From: Tenacibaculum sp. AHE14PA
GTDB lineage: Bacteria; Bacteroidota; Bacteroidia; Flavobacteriales; Flavobacteriaceae
Reading direction: 5' to 3'
Length of the DNA stretch: 64,000 bases
NCBI RefSeq assembly: GCF_019278465.1
Contig: NZ_CP058983.1
Location: 2,603,501 to 2,667,500 of the forward strand
Shown: piece by piece, positions 28,126 to 37,144 of the stretch
Layout: every line of letters begins with the position of its first letter
Position numbering within the stretch: the stretch's first letter is position 1
Program-made: the position numbers and the translations under genes
Notes under the pieces: generated by a model
Told to the model about the DNA's origin: nothing
The model's input: only the letters and a program-made list of their open reading frames with translations
The model's database searches: none

Positions 28126-28509
28126 ATGAAAAAAAATATTCTTTATTTAGGATTAATTTTAACGATAATAATGTCTTGTGCTTCAAAAGAAGATGGAGTG
28201 AAAGATATTACTATTAACGATTTACAAGTTGTATTAAAGAACAATGAAAATGTTCAGCTAGTAGATGTTCGTTCGCCAGAAGAATGGGTAGAAGGGACTA
28301 TTAAAGATGCGATAGAAATAAATGTAACAGGTAGTGATTTTGAAAAAAAGGCATTGGCTAAATTAGATAAAACAAAACCAGTATATATCTATTGCCGATC
28401 AGGAGGTAGATCTAAAATAGCATCAGAGTTATTATTAAAAAAAGGATTTCAACCATATAATGTTTTAGGCGGTTATAAAGCATGGGAAAAAGAAATAGTT
28501 AAAAAATAA
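28126..28509 (+). CDS. rhodanese-like lipoprotein
   Basis: A 127-residue single-domain rhodanese. The N-terminus is a lipoprotein signal (LILTIIMSC, Cys18), so it should sit in the periplasm on a membrane. The active-site loop YCRSGGRS carries the catalytic Cys, and LVDVRSPEEW is the usual front motif. It is probably a sulfurtransferase that delivers or removes sulfane sulfur outside the cytoplasm. Six bases after the persulfide-dioxygenase-like gene and followed by a terminator. Confidence 0.9.
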   Translation: MKKNILYLGLILTIIMSCASKEDGVKDITINDLQVVLKNNENVQLVDVRSPEEWVEGTIKDAIEINVTGSDFEKKALAKLDKTKPVYIYCRSGGRSKIASELLLKKGFQPYNVLGGYKAWEKEIVKK

Positions 28510-28540
28510 TAATTTCATAGTACTTATAAAAAGTATATCA

Positions 28541-28566
28541 AAAACGAGCTTCTAGCTCGTTTTTTG
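28541..28566 (+). terminator. terminator of the SulP-rhodanese unit
   Basis: AAAACGAGCT, a 3-base loop and AGCTCGTTTT form a compact 10-bp stem ending in six T residues. Confidence 0.9.
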
Positions 28567-28673
28567 GTTTTTATAACTATTAAATAAGTTAAAAGTTTCG
28601 AGTATATTGCTTTAAGTAAAACAGCATTACTGTTAAATTTATCACAAACAAAATTTTGTGTTTAGTCTTTTCT

Positions 28674-28681
28674 TATATTTG
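28674..28681 (+). promoter_or_regulatory. candidate -7 box of the GLPGLI gene
   Basis: TATATTTG matches TAnnTTTG 20 bases before the ATG. A TTTG at 28655-28658 is only 15 bases upstream, shorter than the usual 17-23, so the assignment is tentative. Confidence 0.35.
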
Positions 28682-28701
28682 TTAAACAAAAAAAATAAAT
28701 T

Positions 28702-29538
28702 ATGAAACCACTTTTCTTAAAATTAATCTTGTTAACGTCTGTCTTATTAGTGTCTTTTACGCCAAATAGTCAAGAGTTTCAAGGACAAGCCTTTTATTTT
28801 TCTAAATCTAAAATGGAACTTGGTAGTTGGGGAGCTGGAATGAGTGAAGCTCAAAAGAAACAAATACAAGCACGATTAAAGAATCGGTTAGAGAAAAGAT
28901 ATGTGCTTAATTTTAATAAAGAGAAATCGATATTTTTAGAGGAAGATAAGTTAGATGCAATTTCTGGAGCAACAGATTCTTGGGGTAAGAACTTTACGCA
29001 AGGAGATCAATATAAAAACATAAAGGAAAATGCTTTAGTGCAAAGTCAAGAGTTTTATGGAAAGCAATTTTTAGTAAAAGATCAGTTACAAGTTATAAAA
29101 TGGAAAATGGGTAAGGAGTCAAAGCAAATAGGACAGTATTTATGTTTTAAAGCTACAGCCTTAATACCAACCAAAGAACTTACTTGGTTTAATTTTTCAT
29201 GGGCAGATTTAAGATCTTCTTCTACTAAAAAGACAGATTCTTTAGACGTTAAATCAGCAGAGCCAGCAATAGAAATGACAGCTGTTGAAGCTTGGTATAC
29301 TCCAAAAATACCAGTAAGTCATGGTCCGGGAGAATACTGGGGTTTACCGGGTCTTATTTTAGAAGTAAGCGCAGGTAATACAACATTATTGTGTTCAAAA
29401 ATTGTAATGAATCCACAAGATAAAATAGAAATAGAAGCGCCTAGTAAAGGAAAAGAAATAACTAAAAATGATTATCAGGCAACAATTAAAGGTAAAATGA
29501 TTGAGATGCGTAACAATCGAGGAAGAAGAAGAAATTAA
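28702..29538 (+). CDS. GLPGLI family exported protein
   Basis: A 278-residue secreted or periplasmic protein with a signal peptide at about 1-23 (TSVLLVSFTPNSQ). It holds the family hallmark GLPGLI in the segment GPGEYWGLPGLILEVSAGN near residue 215, and AVEAWYTPKIPVSHGP just before it. The C-terminus is very basic (RNNRGRRRN). GLPGLI proteins are common in Bacteroidota beside outer-membrane barrels, but their role is unknown; binding of a ligand or metal has been proposed only by context. The barrel partner follows after 49 bases. Confidence 0.9.
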   Translation: MKPLFLKLILLTSVLLVSFTPNSQEFQGQAFYFSKSKMELGSWGAGMSEAQKKQIQARLKNRLEKRYVLNFNKEKSIFLEEDKLDAISGATDSWGKNFTQGDQYKNIKENALVQSQEFYGKQFLVKDQLQVIKWKMGKESKQIGQYLCFKATALIPTKELTWFNFSWADLRSSSTKKTDSLDVKSAEPAIEMTAVEAWYTPKIPVSHGPGEYWGLPGLILEVSAGNTTLLCSKIVMNPQDKIEIEAPSKGKEITKNDYQATIKGKMIEMRNNRGRRRN

Positions 29539-29587
29539 TATCCTTTAGAAAAATATCTTAATTAAATATAACCAATACCATATAATC

Positions 29588-32302
29588 ATGAAAAAAGCAC
29601 TTTCTGTTGCCTTGTTTTTTTTAGTTAGTATTTCATTTTCGCAAATTAAACTCGAAGGTGTTGTTAAAGATAGTTTAAACGTGTCTTTAGATTTAGCCAA
29701 TGTGATTGCTATAAATGAAGAAACAAGTGTTTTAGAAGCATACGGTATTACAGATGAGAAAGGAAAATATAAGTTAAGTTTAGGTAAAAACGGAACCTAT
29801 AAGATTCAAATTAGTTATATAGGTATGAAAACCTTTGAAGAGGTTATATCAACTAAAGAAGATGATTTAAATAGAGATTTTATACTCTTATCAGATAATA
29901 CGCTAGATGAAGTAGAAATTACCTACGAAATGCCTGTTACAGTAAAAGGTGATACTTTAATTTATAATGCAGATTCTTTTAAAAACGGAACAGAACGAAA
30001 GTTAGAAGATGTACTCGAAAAATTACCAGGTGTAGAGATTAATGAAAATGGGCAAATAGAAGTAGAAGGTAAGGTTGTAAATAAATTAATGGTAAATGGT
30101 AAGGATTTTTTTGATGGCGATACAAAGCTAGCAACCAAAAATATACCATCTAAGGCTGTAGATAAGATTGAGGTTTTACGTAATTACTCTGAAGTAGGTC
30201 AATTAAGAGCCGTAAGTAACAATCAGAACAATGTAGCTTTAAATATAAAGTTAAAAGAAGGGAAAGAGAATTTTTGGTTTGGTAATGTAACTGTAGGCGG
30301 CGGATCTTCACCCGATAAAGAACTTTACTTAGTGCAACCTAAGCTTTTTTATTACAATCCGGAATATAGTATTAACTTTATTGGAGACCTTAATAATATA
30401 GGTGAACTAGCTTTAACTCGTAGAGATATTAGAGGTTTTGGTGGCGGTTTTAGAGCGCCAAGTAGTAGCAGCGGAACAAGTATTAATTTAGGAGATAACA
30501 GCCTTAATTTTTTAACAAATCAGGCAAATACTTTACAAGTAGATAATAAGTTAGCTACAGGAAATTTTAGCTATTCACCAAAAAAGACACTAGATCTTAG
30601 TGGGTTTTTAATTTACAATAGCAGTCGTATACTGTCTAAAGAAACAAGTTTTGTGCAATACACAAATCCTGATTTAGGTATTCCTGATGAGGAAACCACT
30701 CAGAATGGTACTGAGCGCTCTAATCAAGGTTTGTTAAAATTAAGCGCGTCTTATAAGCCGAACATGAACAATCAATTAGAATACGATATTATAGCTCGTG
30801 TATCTAGCGACACACAAGATCAACGTATTTTTTCATCAGTATTAGGCAACACAAATCAACTAGAAGAAGTAACACCTTTTAGCATCAATCAAAAAATAAA
30901 TTATTATTATACGCTTAACGAAACCAACATTTTTGCTTTCGAGGCGCAGCATTTAATTAAGAATGAAGATCCTTTTTATAATGCTGTTTTAGGTAATGAC
31001 CCAAATGGAGAAGATCCTTTTGATACAACAGCAGATGCTTTAGGTTTAGACACATCATTAAATACTTATGATTTAGGACAGAATAGGCGTATAAAATCGA
31101 ATCAACTAGATGCTAAACTAGATTACTTTAATATTTTAAATACAAAAAGTAACCTTAACCTTACATTAGGAACAATTATAAGTAAACAGGAATTTAATTC
31201 TTCAATATTTCAGTTTTTAAACGATGGATCTAAATTTGTGCCTACGCCAAATTTTAATGACGGAAAAGCATCTAACGATATAACATATAATTTTAGTGAT
31301 ATTTATTTAGGTGTACACTATCGATTAAAAGCAGGTAAATTTACAATAACACCAGGTTTTTCTTTGCATGCATACGGAAACGAAAACGTACAGTTCGGAG
31401 AAACGTATGAAGATAACTTTTTTAGAGTTTTGCCTGATTTCGAAACTCGAATTCAGTTTAAGAAAAGTGAGTCTTTAACTTTGCGATATGAAATGCGAAA
31501 TCAGTTTACAGATGTTACAAGATTAGCAGAAGGTTTGGTATTAAATAACTATAATAGTATTCAATTTGGTGAGCCAGATTTGCAAAATGCATTATCGCAT
31601 AATGTGAGTTTATTTTACAGTAGCTTTAATCTTTTTAATTATACGAATGTTTTTGCCAGAGCGGCATATTCTAGCAATATAGATCAGGTAAGAAGTTTAA
31701 CAAATTTTGAAAATGTTATACGAACAAGTACTTTTTTTAATTCGAATTTTGCAGATGAAAATGTTAATGTATTTGGACGCGTACAACGAACTTTTGGTAA
31801 AATAAGAGCAAGCTTAAATGCAAGTTTTAATTACAGCAAAATAAATCAATTAATACAGGGAACTCAGTCGTTAAATAAGGGTTATACACAAAGTTATACG
31901 CCAGGTGTAAGAACTAATTATAGAGAAGCACCAAATGTAAGTTTAAGATACCGTTATAGTATTACAAATAATGACCAAGGAAGCAGAAGTACTACATTTA
32001 CAACCAATGCACCTTCAATAGAATTTGATGCTTATATTAAAAAAAGAATCACATTTAAAACCAATTATACCTATACAAATCAAGATTTAGGCAACGGTAA
32101 TTCGCAATCTTTTCAGAACTGGGATGCTACTTTATCGTATAGAAAGGATAGAGATGCAAAATGGGAGTATGAAATTAAAGCTACAAACCTTTTAAATATT
32201 GATTCTCAAGTAAGAAATAGCGCTAACAATCTTTCTGTTTTTAGTTCAGAAACATTTATACAACCGCGATTTGTAACATTTAGGTTTGTGTATACTTTGT
32301 AG
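29588..32302 (+). CDS. outer-membrane beta-barrel / TonB-receptor-like protein with carboxypeptidase-regulatory domain
   Basis: 904 residues. A signal peptide at 1-19 (ending SFSQ) is followed by a CarboxypepD_reg-like domain (about 21-100: ISYIGMKTFEEV). Then comes a plug-like stretch LEDVLEKLPGVEINENGQIEVEGKVV split over two segments, with the typical VNGKDFFDGD motif, and a long barrel. This architecture is that of the outer-membrane beta-barrel family found next to GLPGLI proteins. The substrate is unknown. It is the second gene of a two-gene unit and is followed by a terminator. Confidence 0.88.
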   Translation: MKKALSVALFFLVSISFSQIKLEGVVKDSLNVSLDLANVIAINEETSVLEAYGITDEKGKYKLSLGKNGTYKIQISYIGMKTFEEVISTKEDDLNRDFILLSDNTLDEVEITYEMPVTVKGDTLIYNADSFKNGTERKLEDVLEKLPGVEINENGQIEVEGKVVNKLMVNGKDFFDGDTKLATKNIPSKAVDKIEVLRNYSEVGQLRAVSNNQNNVALNIKLKEGKENFWFGNVTVGGGSSPDKELYLVQPKLFYYNPEYSINFIGDLNNIGELALTRRDIRGFGGGFRAPSSSSGTSINLGDNSLNFLTNQANTLQVDNKLATGNFSYSPKKTLDLSGFLIYNSSRILSKETSFVQYTNPDLGIPDEETTQNGTERSNQGLLKLSASYKPNMNNQLEYDIIARVSSDTQDQRIFSSVLGNTNQLEEVTPFSINQKINYYYTLNETNIFAFEAQHLIKNEDPFYNAVLGNDPNGEDPFDTTADALGLDTSLNTYDLGQNRRIKSNQLDAKLDYFNILNTKSNLNLTLGTIISKQEFNSSIFQFLNDGSKFVPTPNFNDGKASNDITYNFSDIYLGVHYRLKAGKFTITPGFSLHAYGNENVQFGETYEDNFFRVLPDFETRIQFKKSESLTLRYEMRNQFTDVTRLAEGLVLNNYNSIQFGEPDLQNALSHNVSLFYSSFNLFNYTNVFARAAYSSNIDQVRSLTNFENVIRTSTFFNSNFADENVNVFGRVQRTFGKIRASLNASFNYSKINQLIQGTQSLNKGYTQSYTPGVRTNYREAPNVSLRYRYSITNNDQGSRSTTFTTNAPSIEFDAYIKKRITFKTNYTYTNQDLGNGNSQSFQNWDATLSYRKDRDAKWEYEIKATNLLNIDSQVRNSANNLSVFSSETFIQPRFVTFRFVYTL

Positions 32303-32346
32303 TTTTTGGGATGATTTTATAAGTTTAAATAAAAGTATTGTATACT

Positions 32347-32396
32347 AAAAATAGGGCTATTAGTTTCATTTAAGATGCTAATAGCCCTATTTTTTT
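32347..32396 (+). terminator. terminator after the GLPGLI/barrel unit
   Basis: The 13-bp stem ATAGGGCTATTAG/CTAATAGCCCTAT with a 14-base loop is followed by a T-run. Confidence 0.88.
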
Positions 32397-32518
32397 ATGT
32401 TTACTTGTAATTACTTATGTTTAGGCCTGTATTGGTAAATTTAATATCAACATAAGCTCTTATATCAGTATGAAATAAAATTATTACAGCTGAATAGATC
32501 TAATATTGAAAAAATAAA

Positions 32519-32546
32519 TTATCAAAAATTAGAGAACTCTAATTTT
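32519..32546 (-). terminator. terminator of the cysE-cysM operon
   Basis: On the minus strand AAAATTAGAG, TT, CTCTAATTTT form a 10-bp stem followed by TGATAA. It lies just after the cysM stop, in a region without other genes. Confidence 0.7.
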
Positions 32547-32553
32547 GTAGCTA

Positions 32554-33432
32554 CTATTCAAATAGTTCAGAAGATAAATAACGATCACCACGATCACATA
32601 TTATGGTAACAATTACACCTTCCTTTAGTTCGCTGGCAAGTCTTAGGGCTGCAGTTGTAGCACCACCGCTGCTCATACCTGCAAAAATACCTTCTTCTTT
32701 AGCTAATCTTCTCGACATTAAAATTGCTTCTTCTCTACTTACTTCAAAAACGCTATCGACTTTAGAAGCATCGAAAATTTTTGGTAGATATTCTTTAGGC
32801 CATTTGCGTATACCGGGAATTTTTGATCCTTCGGTTGGTTGCACACCAACAATTTGAATAGCTTTATTTTTTTCTTTTAAATAGGTAGAAGTACCCATAA
32901 TAGTTCCTGTAGTTCCCATGGAAGAGACAAAGTGAGTTACTTCTTCGTTAGTATCTCTCCATATCTCTGGTCCAGTAGTTTTATAATGAGCTTTCCAGTT
33001 ATCTTCATTCGCAAATTGATTGAAAGAATAAAAACCTTCATCTTTTACCTTATTTTCTGCGTAATCACGAGCACCTTCAATACCATCGGGATGTAAGGTA
33101 ACCTTGGCACCATAAGCTTTCATGGTTTGAACTCGCTCTTTAGTAGCTGTTTCGGGCATTACCAATTCAATATCGAGGTTAAATATACCTGCAATCATAG
33201 CTAAAGCAATACCTGTGTTGCCACTAGTAGCTTCTATTAATTTTGTAGAGGTGCTTATTTTTTTAGAATCTAAAGCTGTTTTAATCATGTTGTAGGCAGC
33301 GCGGTCTTTTACACTTCCCCCCGGATTGTTGCCTTCTAATTTAAAATATAATTTTACATTCGGATTAGAATTTAAAGCTATTGATTCTACTATTGGTGTG
33401 TTACCAATTTGATTTATTAGTGTTTTACTCAT
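32554..33432 (-). CDS. cysM: cysteine synthase, CysM-type
   Basis: A 292-residue PLP enzyme that makes cysteine from O-acetylserine and sulfide (CysM types may use thiosulfate). The PLP Lys is K42 in NPGGSVKDRAA; the phosphate-binding loop is TSGNTGIALA, and GTTGTIMGTS lines the cofactor. Length matches CysM, shorter than typical CysK. Its ATG overlaps the stop of cysE by one base, so the two are translationally coupled in a cysteine-synthesis operon. Confidence 0.92.
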   Translation of the reverse strand: MSKTLINQIGNTPIVESIALNSNPNVKLYFKLEGNNPGGSVKDRAAYNMIKTALDSKKISTSTKLIEATSGNTGIALAMIAGIFNLDIELVMPETATKERVQTMKAYGAKVTLHPDGIEGARDYAENKVKDEGFYSFNQFANEDNWKAHYKTTGPEIWRDTNEEVTHFVSSMGTTGTIMGTSTYLKEKNKAIQIVGVQPTEGSKIPGIRKWPKEYLPKIFDASKVDSVFEVSREEAILMSRRLAKEEGIFAGMSSGGATTAALRLASELKEGVIVTIICDRGDRYLSSELFE

Positions 33433-34250
33433 TATTTCATAGGAATTATTTCAATTAGAGGATTATGTGTCACAATAGAATTTTTTGCGACAGAACTTGT
33501 AACCCAAGCGTTACCCCCGATAATACTATTTTGCCCAATGACAGTATTTCCTCCTAGGATCGTGGCATTTGCGTAAACAATTACGTTGTCTTCAATTGTT
33601 GGGTGTCTTTTACTATTTATAAGTCCTTTTTTTACCTTAAGTGCACCAAGCGTAACTCCTTGAAATATTTTAACATTATTATGTATGATAACTGTTTCGC
33701 CAATAACCACTCCAGTACCGTGATCTATAAAAAATGATTCACCTATAGTTGCACCTGGGTGAATATCAATTCCAGTTAGTTGATGAGCATATTCCGTCAT
33801 AAGCCTAGGTATTAAAGGAAGGCCTAAACGGTTAAATTCTTTAGCCATTCTAAAGATTGAAATGGCAAAAAAACCAGGATATGCTAGATATACTTCGTTA
33901 AGAGATTTAGCAGCAGGATCATTATTAAAAATAGCTTCTGCATCTTTTTTTAGATTACAAAATAAGTTTGGAATGCCTTTAATAAAATCGTTCCAAGTTT
34001 TACAGGGCTTACCTTTAATTTCTGGGCAAGCAATATCTCTTATTTTTATAAATAACGCTTTTAAATCAATTAATGATTTTTCGGTGTCAGTTTCACTATC
34101 AAAAAACGTATTAAACATTAATTGTGTAAAGCGTTGTGACTCTGCTTTTAGTGTAGATGATATTTTAATAGCTGCTTTTTGGCTATTAATAACTTCAATT
34201 AAACGTGTATGGTCCATGATATTCAAAACTTTATTACAAAGTTCAGTCAT
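33432..34250 (-). CDS. cysE: serine O-acetyltransferase CysE
   Basis: A 272-residue enzyme that acetylates serine to start cysteine synthesis. The N-terminal half is helical, and the C-terminal half is a left-handed hexapeptide beta helix: GIDIHPGATIGESFFIDHGTG near residue 155, VVIGETVIIHNNVKIFQGVTLG split over several turns, and NSIIGGNAWVTSSV at the end. The catalytic His lie in GIDIHPGA and DHGTG. The protein is the longer (EpsC-like) version. First gene of cysE-cysM. Confidence 0.92.
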   Translation of the reverse strand: MTELCNKVLNIMDHTRLIEVINSQKAAIKISSTLKAESQRFTQLMFNTFFDSETDTEKSLIDLKALFIKIRDIACPEIKGKPCKTWNDFIKGIPNLFCNLKKDAEAIFNNDPAAKSLNEVYLAYPGFFAISIFRMAKEFNRLGLPLIPRLMTEYAHQLTGIDIHPGATIGESFFIDHGTGVVIGETVIIHNNVKIFQGVTLGALKVKKGLINSKRHPTIEDNVIVYANATILGGNTVIGQNSIIGGNAWVTSSVAKNSIVTHNPLIEIIPMK

Positions 34251-34382
34251 TATTTTTAATAATCTTTAAGATAAAAATTATTTTTCAGACTCAATCTATA
34301 AATATTAGTTGATTATCTCAATAAGGTAATTTATTTAGGTTTACACCCAAGTATAAACAATGGTAAAAAGAAATTAGTAATC

Positions 34383-34415
34383 AAAAAAACCTGAGTTATA
34401 ACTCAGGTTTTTTTT
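34383..34415 (-). terminator. terminator of the riboswitch-controlled TonB receptor
   Basis: The stem AAACCTGAGTT/AACTCAGGTTT has almost no loop (AT centre) and is flanked by A and T runs on both sides, so it works in both directions. It lies 24 bases after the receptor stop. Confidence 0.88.
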
Positions 34416-34438
34416 GTGATTCAATAAATTTAAGTTTT

Positions 34439-36787
34439 TTAAAACTTTAAAGTAACACCTACTAAAAAGTTAATAGTTGCCTGCGGATAATATCCTTGTG
34501 CTTCTTGTGTAGTTCCAGGAGTAGACCAATCATCTAAATAAATATAACCTCTATCTACATATTCTTTGTTAAAAACATTGTTTACCAAACCTGTAAATAC
34601 AATTGATTTAAAAATTGATGCTGTTTTTAATTCATACATCACATTTAAATCACTTGTGTAATAGCTATCTAATTTTGATGCTTTTGTATCCGTATTACTT
34701 AAGTATTGCTCTCCAACAAATTTTGTTAAAAAAGCTACCTGAAAATTATCAGAAGGTTGATAGGTAAATGCGTTACCAGCAACAATATTTGGTGAATTTG
34801 CAATAGTAGTATTTCCTAATTCTTGTAAAGATCCGTCTCTATTAGTAAAGAAATCCACGTTTTTGTTTTTACTTACAGCAATGTTTTGACGAACAGAAAA
34901 CTGCTCTGTTAAACGAATGTCAGCATCAATTTCTAAACCTAATCTATAACTGTTACCGCTTGTACCACGTAAAGGGTCTCCAGTATCATCAATTTCACCA
35001 GTTAATACTAACTGATTCTGATAGTCCATAAAGTAAACGTTGGTATTTAATTTAACAACATCATTTTTTAAACGCCAACCTAATTCGTAGTCATTTAAAC
35101 TTTCCGAAGTATTTACTCCCGATTTAAAATCGCTTCTATTTGGTTCTCTATTTGCTTTTGCAAAAGATGCGTAAAAACTATTTTGGTCATTTATTTTGTA
35201 AGTTAAACCTACTTTTGGATTAAAGAATTTAAAATTTTCATCAACATTTAAAGGTTTTCTTTTTGAGGTTAATCCGTTTGTTTTATAAGAAATAAAACGT
35301 CCTTGTAAATCGATAAAAGTTCTAAGTTTTTCGGTAATATTAAAAGACACTTTAGAGAAAACACTAAAATCGTTTTTAGTTGATTTTCCGTCATAGTATC
35401 GATCTCTAATATTGGTGTTCGCAGCTAAATCACTTCCCCAAATAAGTTCACCATAATGATCGTTTTTAAAGTTGCTAAAAGAACCTCCCGATATAATTTC
35501 TAATCCTTCATTTTTATAAGTAGCATTAAAGTTACCAACATAAAAATGATTGTCTAACCAACGACGAACAATAACATCGCTATCGTCAACAATTAAGTTA
35601 TTATAATCTTCAGCATCTCTACCGTCTTTAAATTGCTCGAAATAACCTTTACCACGTGTATAGTTTAAACCAAGATTGGTTGTCCAATTATTAGTTAATT
35701 TCTCGTTCCAATGTAATTGATAATGGTCTTGTTGATAGTTGTCAACCTCGTTATCGTAGGTTAACGGATTCTGTCTTCTATCTTCTTTTAATTGTTGTGC
35801 CGAAATTCCGTCCCAAGCTTGGTACGTTTCTTCTTTTCCTCCAAAAGCTAAAGCTTTAATTAACGTATTTTCATCCGTATAACTACCTTGTAAAAAGTAC
35901 GATTTTAAATCAGTAGAAGCTCTATCTATATATCCATCAGAATAAATGTTAGATACACGTCCTGCAAATTCAAAGTGTTTGTTTAGTTTTCCTGTCGTAA
36001 ATTTTACTGTGTGCTTTCTTGTGTTAAAAGAACCAAAAGAATTAGAAATTTCTCCACCAGCTTTTTCGGCACTAGCATCTGTAAGAATATTTAAACTTGC
36101 ACCAAAAGCACCCGCACCATTGGTTGAGGTACCAACACCACGTTGTAATTGTAAACTTTGTGTAGATGAAGCAAAATCGCCTAAATTTACCCAAAAAGTT
36201 CCTTGACTTTCGGCATCGTTATACGGAATTCCATTTATCGTAACATTCACTCTCGAAGCATCAGACCCACGAACACTCATATACGTATAACCTACACCAG
36301 CACCAGCATCTGAAGAAGAAATAACGTTTGGTAAATAGTTTAATAAAACAGGAATATCTTGACCTAAATTACGTTTCGCAATTTCTTTTTTAGATAAGTT
36401 AGAGTGTGTTACTGGTGCGTCAGCTTGTACACGCACTGCAGAAACTAATACTTCTTCTAAAAGAGTAGCATCAGAAGTTAATTGAAAGGTAATATTTTGA
36501 TCTTTTAAAACAGCTATGTTTTTAACTAAAGTTTTAAAACCTACAAAAGAAATTTCAACACCATATGTTCCTTTTTCTAGTTTTAATTTAAAGTTTCCGT
36601 CAAAATCGGTAGCGGTTCCTTTTTTTAATTCTTTTACAGCAATGGTAGCACCTACAAGCGCTTCTTGATTATTGTTAATTACTTTACCCGTTATAATAAA
36701 GTTTTGTGCATTTACTGTTATGGCAGTAAATAATACGATTAAAAAAGCTACAGCTTTCATTTGTTTACTAAAAGACATCGGTCTCAT
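34439..36787 (-). CDS. TPP-riboswitch-linked TonB-dependent receptor (probable thiamine receptor)
   Basis: A 782-residue TonB-dependent outer-membrane receptor. A signal peptide lies in the first 28 residues (AVAFLIVLFTAITVNAQ), then a CarboxypepD_reg-like domain (about 29-105), a plug (about 110-235, with RGVGTSTNGAGAFGASLNI), and the barrel ending in LVGVTLKF. ATG codons at 36787, 36778 and 36760 are all possible starts; the first is given. A clear TPP riboswitch lies about 155 bases upstream on the same strand, and thiamine-uptake genes lie beyond it. The ligand is therefore most likely thiamine or a derivative, as for the TPP-regulated outer-membrane receptors described in Bacteroidota. 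Confidence 0.9.
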   Translation of the reverse strand: MRPMSFSKQMKAVAFLIVLFTAITVNAQNFIITGKVINNNQEALVGATIAVKELKKGTATDFDGNFKLKLEKGTYGVEISFVGFKTLVKNIAVLKDQNITFQLTSDATLLEEVLVSAVRVQADAPVTHSNLSKKEIAKRNLGQDIPVLLNYLPNVISSSDAGAGVGYTYMSVRGSDASRVNVTINGIPYNDAESQGTFWVNLGDFASSTQSLQLQRGVGTSTNGAGAFGASLNILTDASAEKAGGEISNSFGSFNTRKHTVKFTTGKLNKHFEFAGRVSNIYSDGYIDRASTDLKSYFLQGSYTDENTLIKALAFGGKEETYQAWDGISAQQLKEDRRQNPLTYDNEVDNYQQDHYQLHWNEKLTNNWTTNLGLNYTRGKGYFEQFKDGRDAEDYNNLIVDDSDVIVRRWLDNHFYVGNFNATYKNEGLEIISGGSFSNFKNDHYGELIWGSDLAANTNIRDRYYDGKSTKNDFSVFSKVSFNITEKLRTFIDLQGRFISYKTNGLTSKRKPLNVDENFKFFNPKVGLTYKINDQNSFYASFAKANREPNRSDFKSGVNTSESLNDYELGWRLKNDVVKLNTNVYFMDYQNQLVLTGEIDDTGDPLRGTSGNSYRLGLEIDADIRLTEQFSVRQNIAVSKNKNVDFFTNRDGSLQELGNTTIANSPNIVAGNAFTYQPSDNFQVAFLTKFVGEQYLSNTDTKASKLDSYYTSDLNVMYELKTASIFKSIVFTGLVNNVFNKEYVDRGYIYLDDWSTPGTTQEAQGYYPQATINFLVGVTLKF

Positions 36788-36862
36788 TTTTTTATAAAAT
36801 AAAATCGAATAAAAAGAGGTAATTATTCCTTGTTATTGTTGAATAATTGATTGCTTACGTTA

Positions 36863-36917
36863 TTGTGAGGGTAGCGAAAATATCTTTTACATAAAGATTA
36901 CGTTACCTGGTTCACAA
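36863..36917 (-). promoter_or_regulatory. second long hairpin in the receptor leader
   Basis: Paired blocks run TTGTGA(36863-36868)/TCACAA(36912-36917), GGTAGCG(36870-36876)/CGTTACC(36901-36907, one G-U pair), and ATCTTT(36882-36887)/AAAGAT(36893-36898). On the minus strand it lies between the TPP aptamer and the start codon. There is no T-run after it, so it is not a plain terminator. Confidence 0.55.
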
Positions 36918-36942
36918 CAGTTTGTTTTACAAAATGGCGATT

Positions 36943-37016
36943 ATCGCCTCCCTAAACAGCATTACCTGTTCTAGGTTCATTGGGTATGATCTCAGCCGAT
37001 ATAGGCACCCCTTTAC
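36943..37016 (-). promoter_or_regulatory. TPP (thiamine pyrophosphate) riboswitch, THI element
   Basis: The minus strand reads GGGGTGCC at 37011-37004, GGCTGAGATCATACCC at 36997-36982, TGAACCT at 36979-36973, ACAGGTAATGC and TTTAGGGA at 36956-36949. These are the hallmark conserved segments of the TPP aptamer (GGGGTGCC, CTGAGA, ATACCC, GAACCTG, AATGC, AGGGA) in the right order. ACCT/AGGT form P4/P5 and GCC/GGC form P3. An immediate hairpin GGCGA-TAA-TCGCC at 36936-36948 follows and may be part of the switch. TPP binding is expected to lower expression of the downstream receptor. Confidence 0.95.
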
Positions 37017-37144
37017 GAGAACGCGGCAAAGGTAAACCGAATTTTATAATTGAAAACAAAAGAATAGATAATTTTAAGTGTAATGTTAAGGTTGGTAAAA
37101 AATAGTCAAAATAAAGTATTTAAAAGTATAGTAATATTTTTTTT

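Noticed and set aside
33862..34269. 135-residue plus-strand ORF
   Set aside because: It lies opposite cysE, which is well supported; no recognisable domain.
36901..36917. second TPP aptamer
   Set aside because: Only a short GAACCAGGTAA-like block is similar; the other conserved segments are missing.
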